Shown here piece after piece: positions 57,378 to 64,000 of a stretch of 64,000 nt of DNA. Made by a program: the position numbers and the translations under genes. The stretch's first letter is position 1. Each line of letters starts with the position of its first letter. The notes beneath the pieces are model-generated. The model saw only the letters and a list, made by a program, of their open reading frames with translations. It did not search any database and was not told where the DNA came from. The DNA comes from Deltaproteobacteria bacterium RIFCSPLOWO2_12_FULL_60_19 (GTDB taxonomy: Bacteria > Desulfobacterota > Binatia > UBA9968). The stretch covers positions 1 through 64,000 of the forward strand of contig MGSS01000064.1 of NCBI GenBank assembly GCA_001798595.1, given 5' to 3'.

Positions 57378-58298
57378 GTGAATCCGAAAAAAGATTATTT
57401 TGTATCCGTTGCCGTTGCCACCAAAGGGCGCATCGAGGGGCTGGACCGGCTCTTACGCACGCTTTCAGAGGACGAGGCCCGCGCGGAGATTCCCCACGAA
57501 ATCTTGGTCGGCAACAACGCGCCCGACGAGGCGACCGCTCGCGCGGTCGAGGAGACGGTGCGAAAGTATTCGGAGCGGCCGAATTCCGCCCTGCGCTCGT
57601 TCCGTGAGCCGGTGCCGGGCAAATGCCTTATCCTGAATCGTCTCTTGCCGATCGCCAAGGGGGACATCCTTGCATACCTGGACGACGACGTCGAAGTTGC
57701 GCCGGGGTGGCTTAGGACGACGCGCGATTTTTTCGTTCATCATCCCTACGAGGTGATGCAAGGCCGTATTCTCTTTCCACCGGCGATCAAGGACGATCCC
57801 GAGTTCCTGAAAGCCTGGAACCGCTACCGCACGATCATGTACGTGAATTTCGGGGATGAGGTGAAGCAAATCCGCGACTTGACCGGCGCCAATATGGCGG
57901 TCAGGCGGGAGGTCTTCGACAAGGTCGGCCTGTTCGACGAGCGCATCGGTCCGGGACAGTCCGGCACTTCGATGGACGTGGAGTTCGGCCAGCGGGTCAT
58001 GCGCATGGGACTGCGCATCGGCTACGAGCCGGCCTCGATCGTCTACCACGACATCGACTGGTCCCGCTTTACCGAAGAATATTTCCGTTCGCGCCACGAG
58101 CAGCAGGGCAGAAGCCGCCTGATTTACAAAAACAGCTCGATGGCGGCGATTGTCGCAGATCTCACTCGTTCGCTGCTTTCGCTCGGCTGGTATTCGCTAT
58201 TTTACAACGAGCGTAAGAGATACCGATCTTTGGGAAGAAGCTATCATTATCGAGCGATGCTCAAGGAGAAGATGGGACGCCTATGCGAGTCTGCCTGA
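57378..58298 (+). CDS. Glycosyltransferase family 2
   Basis: VSVAVATKGRIEGLDRLLRTL; ILAYLDDDVEVAPGWL; LTGANMAVRREVFDKVGLFDERIG. Confidence 0.92.
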   Translation: MNPKKDYFVSVAVATKGRIEGLDRLLRTLSEDEARAEIPHEILVGNNAPDEATARAVEETVRKYSERPNSALRSFREPVPGKCLILNRLLPIAKGDILAYLDDDVEVAPGWLRTTRDFFVHHPYEVMQGRILFPPAIKDDPEFLKAWNRYRTIMYVNFGDEVKQIRDLTGANMAVRREVFDKVGLFDERIGPGQSGTSMDVEFGQRVMRMGLRIGYEPASIVYHDIDWSRFTEEYFRSRHEQQGRSRLIYKNSSMAAIVADLTRSLLSLGWYSLFYNERKRYRSLGRSYHYRAMLKEKMGRLCESA

Positions 58299-59755
58299 TT
58301 TTCCCGAAATCCACATTTTTAGAAGACCCGATGGTGTTTCCTCCCCTGGGTCTTTGGTGGCTCTGGTCGGTGCTGAAAAAAGCCGGCCATGAAGTCGGGT
58401 TCATCGACATGTCCGAGCATAACCTCGAGACAAGTGAGATTCCGCGCGGCTTTGACACCTATCTGGTTTCGGGGACCTCGCCGCAAGGCCGGGAGATAAG
58501 AAAGCTCGGAGTAGAGTTTCGCAACCGTGGAGTGCCGGCGATCTTGGGCGGCCCCCATGCGACCAACTATCCACGCGACTGCCGGAAGTATTTTCCGCTC
58601 GTTGTCCGTAGAGAAGGCGAGAGCGCCGTGCTGAAGGCCCTGGAGCGCGTGCAGCGCGGCGCGGCGCTCGAGTATCTTTCGGACGAGGATCTGGTGAGAG
58701 TGCGGATGGGCGAAAAGCCGGCTTTGGAGAAATGCCACCGCGGCGTGATCGAGGACGCCTTCATCGGCGACCTGGGCGCGATACCGATTCCGAACCGCTC
58801 TTACGCCGGCCACTATCACTACTACCTTCCGGACGAGAACGGCATCAAGCGGCGGGGAACCAGCATGTTCACCTCGCGAGGCTGTCCGAAGCGGTGCGAT
58901 TTTTGCGACTCGCCCAACCTGTGGTCGCGCGTCGTTCGCAATACGCCGGTTGCCAGAGTCGCCGAGGAATTCGCGCAGATCAAAGAATTGGGAATGGACG
59001 CCATTCAGTTCTACGACGATATCCTGCCGATCAATCCGCGTCGGGTCGCCGAGATCTGCGGCCATCTCAAACGCTACGGGTTTATCTGGAGATGTTTCTG
59101 CCGCGTCGATATCATCACGAAGCATGGCGGCAAGGACTATCTCAAGTTTATGTACGACCACGGGCTGCGGGAGGTTCTGATCGGCGCCGAATCCGGCTCG
59201 CAGACGATCCTCAACAACATTCACAAAGAGACGACGGTCGAGCAGAACGCCAATGTCCTCCAGTGGTGCGACGAGGTCGGGATACGGTGCAAGCTGTCTT
59301 TCATCATCGGTCTCCCCGGGGAAACGCGAGAGACCCTGGAGGAGACGCGAAAGTTTCTCCGCACGCACCTGATCCAGGCGCCGCGCAGGATGCGGCACAA
59401 AGTCGATCTCTGCTCGTATATCCCGATGGCGGGAACGCCGATCTACAAGGCCGTGATGCGCCGGCAAGACGACAGCTTGGATGGGGGAGAGGAGTTTGAC
59501 AGCTACGGTTATCATCCGGGGGAAAACGCCTCCGATTTCGATCTGCGGTGGAATGTCGACGCCGCGCTGATGGATAATTTTTTCTACGAACCGGAGAGCC
59601 TCGACGGCCATCTCGCCCCCGACGAGATTTTCTATAAGGGAAGGGCCGGCGCCGTGCGCCAGATTGTCTCCACTTCGAGCATAACTCGGGAAGAGCTGCA
59701 AAAGGCCCGCGATGAGATCGAAGCCGAGGTGCGGGCCGCAGGAATCTCATACTGA
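58283..59755 (+). CDS. B12-binding-domain radical SAM protein
   Basis: FPPLGLWWLWSVLKKAGHEVGFID; MFTSRGCPKRCDFCDSPNLW; EVLIGAESGSQTILNNI. Confidence 0.93.
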   Translation: MRVCLIFPKSTFLEDPMVFPPLGLWWLWSVLKKAGHEVGFIDMSEHNLETSEIPRGFDTYLVSGTSPQGREIRKLGVEFRNRGVPAILGGPHATNYPRDCRKYFPLVVRREGESAVLKALERVQRGAALEYLSDEDLVRVRMGEKPALEKCHRGVIEDAFIGDLGAIPIPNRSYAGHYHYYLPDENGIKRRGTSMFTSRGCPKRCDFCDSPNLWSRVVRNTPVARVAEEFAQIKELGMDAIQFYDDILPINPRRVAEICGHLKRYGFIWRCFCRVDIITKHGGKDYLKFMYDHGLREVLIGAESGSQTILNNIHKETTVEQNANVLQWCDEVGIRCKLSFIIGLPGETRETLEETRKFLRTHLIQAPRRMRHKVDLCSYIPMAGTPIYKAVMRRQDDSLDGGEEFDSYGYHPGENASDFDLRWNVDAALMDNFFYEPESLDGHLAPDEIFYKGRAGAVRQIVSTSSITREELQKARDEIEAEVRAAGISY

Positions 59756-59836
59756 CGCCCTCTGGGGAGCGCGGCGGTGGCCCACAGGGGTACGAGGCTT
59801 GCCGAGCGGTCCTACCCGCTTATACTTAGACACGCC

Positions 59837-60736
59837 ATGAACGAACAAAGGATCAGCGTTGTCGTCCCAACGCGAAATCGCCGCGACAGCCTCCATAGAC
59901 TGCTTTCCAGCTTACGGCAGACGCGCGGCCTGGGAAGGATCGCGCTCGAAGTGATCGTCGTGGATAACGGCTCTACGGACGACACAGCGAAGTATCTCAA
60001 CGAGATCAGCGCCGAATGGCCGACCGTCAAAAGCCTATCCGAGGCGCGAGTCGGCAAAAACTTCGCGCTCAATAAAGGCATCGGCGAAGCTAAGGCTGAG
60101 ATCCTTTGTCTGATGGACGACGATATCGTGCTGGATGCGGGATGGCTGGAGGCGCTGGTCGAAGATTACGCGACGACCCGATACGATGCGCTGCAACCGC
60201 GGGTCCTTCCGGGCACGGATCCGACGGGAAAGTCCGCGGAGCCTAGCCGCCTCTACGAATACAACATCCCGATCGTCGATTACGGCGACTCGATCAAGGA
60301 CCGGCGGGGTCTCACGGGCGTCATTATGTCGTTGCGGCGCCGCGTGATCGAGAAGGCCGGGTTGTTTGATGAAAGGCTCCCCGCGCTGGGATATCACGGA
60401 GACACGGATCTTTCCCGACGCATCCGTGGAGCAGGCTTTTCCATCGGCTACACGCCGCACGTCGTCGCGTACCACGAGCTAAACCCGAATCGCTATGGGA
60501 TCCGTTATGCCCGCCTGTTCCAATATCGGAAAGGTGTGAGCCGTAGTCTCTATGCGAGGGATTCCATCTTGTTCAACGTTATCCCGAACCTGCTGGCGAA
60601 TATTTCACGTTATATCTATTATCGCGCCGCGCGGAATGCGCAGAAGATCTACAAAACAGAGATGCGCATCATGAAATACTGGGGTTACCTCGCGGGAAGA
60701 CTTCAGCGCGTGACCGGCAAAGAGCCATGGAAATAG
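59837..60736 (+). CDS. Glycosyltransferase family 2
   Basis: ISVVVPTRNRRDSLHRLLSSL; VIVVDNGSTDDT; CLMDDDIVLDAGWLEAL. Confidence 0.93.
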   Translation: MNEQRISVVVPTRNRRDSLHRLLSSLRQTRGLGRIALEVIVVDNGSTDDTAKYLNEISAEWPTVKSLSEARVGKNFALNKGIGEAKAEILCLMDDDIVLDAGWLEALVEDYATTRYDALQPRVLPGTDPTGKSAEPSRLYEYNIPIVDYGDSIKDRRGLTGVIMSLRRRVIEKAGLFDERLPALGYHGDTDLSRRIRGAGFSIGYTPHVVAYHELNPNRYGIRYARLFQYRKGVSRSLYARDSILFNVIPNLLANISRYIYYRAARNAQKIYKTEMRIMKYWGYLAGRLQRVTGKEPWK

Positions 60737-61635
60737 CTTCGCAGACCAAAAGTCCCGCCGTTTCCGTCGTCGTGGCCGCATTCAATCGAGCGCAACTTCT
60801 TCCCCGGACGATCGACAGTCTTGTAAGCCAGAGCTTCAAGGAATTCGAGTTGATCGTAGTGGACGACGGCTCCACCGATCACACTTTCGAGGTTCTCAAA
60901 GCCTATGGGGACAACGTGCGAGTTTTCCGCCAGGAAAATCGCGGCCCCTCGGCCGCGCGCAATCTCGGCGTGCGCCACGCGCGGGGCCGGTGGATCGCGT
61001 TCCAGGATTCCGACGACTTGAGCGCGCGCGACCATCTTCAGTCGCTCTTCGATTTCATCCAAACGCGCCTCGACCACGGCCTGGTCTTTGCCAACGGCGG
61101 TTATCTCGCCGGCCCGCAGCACGACCGCGAGACGATCATTCCGCCGGCCAAATCGCGACGGCTCGCCGCGAGAGGGGTGACGCTCGGGGACCTCTTCGAC
61201 AAAAGCATTTTTCGTCTGCAAGCCTCGCTCATTCAAAAATCCGCGCTGGAGTCGGTCGGCGGATTCGATGAGAGCATTCGCGTCGGCGAGGACCTCGATC
61301 TGGCGATGAGAATTTGGCTGCGCTACCCCGTGGCCTATCTGGATAAGGTCGTGTTTTTCTATCGCCGCCACGAGGGCAACCTGGTGGGCAACAGCGAGCT
61401 GCGGCTGACGGACAACATCCGGGTGATCGAGAAACTGGCGCGCGAGTCTCCACGGGCGCGAGAGATCCTCGGCCCGGCGAGGATTGCGCGGCGGATCGCC
61501 TATCGCTATTATCGGCTGGCTAAGAACTGCTGGAAGCGCGGCGAGAGGGAGAAGGCCCGGCGGGCTATCCGACAGGCGGTTTCGCTCCGCCCCTTTGCCC
61601 TGAAGTACCGCTATTACCGGTCGGTGTGGGTTTGA
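60727..61635 (+). CDS. Glycosyltransferase family 2
   Basis: VSVVVAAFNRAQLLPRTIDSLVSQSFKEFELIVVDDGSTDHT; FQDSDD. Confidence 0.93.
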   Translation: MEIASQTKSPAVSVVVAAFNRAQLLPRTIDSLVSQSFKEFELIVVDDGSTDHTFEVLKAYGDNVRVFRQENRGPSAARNLGVRHARGRWIAFQDSDDLSARDHLQSLFDFIQTRLDHGLVFANGGYLAGPQHDRETIIPPAKSRRLAARGVTLGDLFDKSIFRLQASLIQKSALESVGGFDESIRVGEDLDLAMRIWLRYPVAYLDKVVFFYRRHEGNLVGNSELRLTDNIRVIEKLARESPRAREILGPARIARRIAYRYYRLAKNCWKRGEREKARRAIRQAVSLRPFALKYRYYRSVWV

Positions 61636-61680
61636 TCTCGGTAGTGGATCCCTCCCGCGAAATAGAAGAAAAAAATCAAA

Positions 61681-62496
61681 TTAATTATAACCGTAACGCT
61701 TATCCAAGTGGGCGATGACTTCATCGAGATAAAGAAGGTCCTGCGGGCTTAAGTAATCCTTGTAACCCCCTACGAGACCGCGCCTCACTTTAAAAGACTC
61801 CGGGTCGTCGATGTTCCCCGGCGTTAAAATCTGCGTGCGGAATTCCCCGGCAGCCTCCATTCGTTTCATGTTGTCGAAGCTGGAAAACTTTATGCTGCGC
61901 CCCAGGATGGACTCGTCGATCTCTTGAAATCCTACGAAGGCAAGCACTTCACGAAAGACCTTCGCGGTATCGCGCTGGCAATCCTCATAACGAACGAGTT
62001 TGAAGGCGGCTCGCTCAGCCCACTCGCTCATCCAACGATTCATAATGCCAACGATCATCTCTATTCCAGACTTCGGGTGTCGGATCAATTCGGATAGTGT
62101 GCCTCGGTATCGGTAGCTTCTCTTTGTCATCTGAAAATATAGTGAAACTATTACATCTCTTGGATCTCGCGCCAGCAACAGTATTCGCTTCTCGCGGCGC
62201 TCACGGCGAGGAATAAGATATCTCCCGAGCAGCCTATGCTTGAGTTTCCGTGCAGTTGCAACTTCCCATAGATCATGGGTCAATACGACTTTCGGGATCT
62301 TATCTCCGAAATCACCCCTATTCATCGTGAATGACCGGTTGTCGAGTTCGGAAAAGTAGGAATACAAAAAAACCCTTAGCCAGGTCCGGCCGCTTTTACC
62401 GATCGAGACCACTATAACATCCGATTGCGCAATGGAACGAGCGGTCTTTGTGAAGTTCCACCAGATTCTGGGTATCCTACAGGTTTGCGGGAGCAT
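61681..62496 (-). CDS. Sulfotransferase domain protein, paralogue of 43418-44272
   Basis: VVSIGKSGRTWLRVFLYSYFSELDNRSFTMN; ILLLARDPRDVIVSLYFQ; RRGLVGGYKDYLSPQDLLYLDEVIAHLDKRYGY. Confidence 0.92.
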   Translation of the reverse strand: MLPQTCRIPRIWWNFTKTARSIAQSDVIVVSIGKSGRTWLRVFLYSYFSELDNRSFTMNRGDFGDKIPKVVLTHDLWEVATARKLKHRLLGRYLIPRRERREKRILLLARDPRDVIVSLYFQMTKRSYRYRGTLSELIRHPKSGIEMIVGIMNRWMSEWAERAAFKLVRYEDCQRDTAKVFREVLAFVGFQEIDESILGRSIKFSSFDNMKRMEAAGEFRTQILTPGNIDDPESFKVRRGLVGGYKDYLSPQDLLYLDEVIAHLDKRYGYN

Positions 62497-62843
62497 AGTC
62501 TTAACTTGAAGGGGTTGGGCGCTGCCTGCGCGACTTCGGGCTTGTTCTTCCCGCTTTTCTCTCCTGACGTCTATATTGTTGGCGTTGACGCGACGAAGTT
62601 TCAACTGAACAGTTGACCATATCGACGTTTTCATTAAAAGCGCGCGATAGAGATGTTCCCTCCATGAGGCCGAGTGTAGGCAAACCATAGTCCGGTCCCT
62701 AGGGAAAATCAATCTTTGTCGTTATAGGAGCTAAGTCTCCGGAGGAATACGAGAGGCGTTTTCCTTTCTTTCTTTACGCAGGCATTTGAAGTATAAACGG
62801 TCTTGGCGCACGGCTTTGTCGGGGAATAACCGCCTTCGGAACA

Positions 62844-63632
62844 ATGCGAAACCATAAACCGGAAATTTCCGCCATTGTCGTTTGCTTTAACGAGGAGCAC
62901 AACATTGGCCGCTGTCTCGAAAGCCTCAAGTGGTGCGACGAAATCGTCGTGGTCGATTCCTTCAGCACCGACCGGACGGTCGAGATCTGCCGCCGCTACA
63001 CCGACCGGGTGATTCAACGGCCCTGGGCGGGCTATCGCGATCAGAAGGCCTTCGCCCACTCGCAGGCGTCCAAGGAATGGGTCTTCCTGGTCGATTCCGA
63101 CGAGCAGGTCTCTCCTGAGTTGAAGGAAGAGATTTCTTCTGCTTTGGCTCATGCCGACGGCCGTGTCGCTGCCTTCGCCGCGCCGCGCCTGGTGCATTAT
63201 CTCGGCCGATGGTGGTGGAACGGCGGCTGGTATCCCGACTACGATATCAGGATTTTCAGGCGCGAGCGGGCGCGCTGGGGTGGAAACGATCCGCACGAAA
63301 AAATTCTGGTCGACGGCGCGGCGCGGCGGCTGAAACATCCGTTGTTCCACTATTCGTATCGCGACGTCGCCGACCATTGGCAACGCATCAACCGCTTCAC
63401 CACTATCTCGTCGTCCGAGTTGCAGGCCGCCGGAAAGCGGTGGAAGTGGATCGACAATCTGCTGCGGCCTCCGTTCCGCTTCTTTCGTTCCTATGTGTTG
63501 AAGCGCGGCTTTCTCGAAGGCTTTCCCGGATTTTTCGTCTGCGCCACGGCGGCGATTTACGTATTTCTCAAATATGCTAAGCTCCGGGAACTCGAGCTGA
63601 AGCCGCAGGAAAGCGGGCGCAGTGGATCGTGA
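62844..63632 (+). CDS. Glycosyltransferase family 2, WaaE/KdtX-like LPS core transferase
   Basis: ISAIVVCFNEEHNIGRCLESLKWCDEIVVVDSFSTDRTVEI; WVFLVDSDEQVSPELKEEI. Confidence 0.92.
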   Translation: MRNHKPEISAIVVCFNEEHNIGRCLESLKWCDEIVVVDSFSTDRTVEICRRYTDRVIQRPWAGYRDQKAFAHSQASKEWVFLVDSDEQVSPELKEEISSALAHADGRVAAFAAPRLVHYLGRWWWNGGWYPDYDIRIFRRERARWGGNDPHEKILVDGAARRLKHPLFHYSYRDVADHWQRINRFTTISSSELQAAGKRWKWIDNLLRPPFRFFRSYVLKRGFLEGFPGFFVCATAAIYVFLKYAKLRELELKPQESGRSGS

Positions 63633-64000
63633 ACGGAGGCCTCTCCGTATCCTTCACATCGATCCCGAAAGGGCGTGGGGAGGCGGAGAGCGGCAGGTGA
63701 TCGGACTATTGAGCCATCTGTCGCGCTGGGGACATGACAATCATCTCCTTTGCCATCCGGATTCGCCGCTTGAGGAAGCGGCGCGGCAAATCAAGGCTCG
63801 GACATCGCCGATCAGGATTCGCAACGAGATCGACTTAAGAGCCGTCGTTCCGTTGAGACGGCTGCTCAGGGGCGGGCGATACGATATTCTCCATTTTCAC
63901 ACCAAGCGGGCGCATGCTTTGTCGCTCTGGCTTGGGCGGCCGCCGCAAGGGTTGAGGCGCGTCGTAACGCGGCGAATGGATTATCCGGTGCGGCGCAACT
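63622..64000 (+). CDS. Glycosyltransferase family 4, N-terminal part, runs off window
   Basis: GTG start; VDRERRPLRILHIDPERAWGGGERQVIGLLSHLSRWGHDNHLLCHPDSPLEEAARQ...YDILHFHTKRAHALSLWLG; absent from supplied ORF track because it has no stop. Confidence 0.85.
   Translation, partial: MDRERRPLRILHIDPERAWGGGERQVIGLLSHLSRWGHDNHLLCHPDSPLEEAARQIKARTSPIRIRNEIDLRAVVPLRRLLRGGRYDILHFHTKRAHALSLWLGRPPQGLRRVVTRRMDYPVRRN

Overview
GC-rich bacterial chromosomal window, probably from a deltaproteobacterial or Binatia-like lineage (inference only; no taxonomic marker was tested). It has three parts. (1) About 1-6.6 kb is an accessory region of small toxin-antitoxin and nuclease cassettes (HigBA, MNT/HEPN, DUF4926 plus a truncated DUF6883-like gene, a PD-(D/E)XK-like protein). 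The cassettes are separated by shared dispersed repeats, and there is an internally deleted group II intron. (2) About 6.6-26.3 kb is a conserved block: truncated globin, metF, lysS, lolC/E, lolD, bamA, skp, lpxD, fabZ, lpxA, lpxI, a Gfo/Idh oxidoreductase, lpxB, msbA, waaA, lpxK, gmhB and an epimerase. (3) About 26.3-64 kb is a large LPS-core/surface-glycan locus. It contains a four-gene minus-strand cluster (PqqD with an unusual C-terminal tail, HprK-like kinase, a 732-aa protein with three GT2 domains, NTP_transf_5-like), two GT9 enzymes, three Kdo-kinase-like proteins, and an ArnT-like GT. It also carries a fused ATP-sulfurylase/APS-kinase with several sulfotransferases, a NeuA/NeuB-cupin sialic-acid-like module, two B12-type radical SAM proteins and many glycosyltransferases. 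The strongest leads are: the PqqD-tail/HprK/triple-GT2/NTase cluster; two inserted modules in the glycan locus flanked by direct repeats made from host-gene 3' or 5' ends (46282-47879 and 49077-52022), each with its own candidate promoter; the repeat-punctuated TA island; and a WaaE-like protein that has lost its catalytic motifs. No tRNA, rRNA or CRISPR array was recognised. All identities come from reading sequence motifs; no database search was run.
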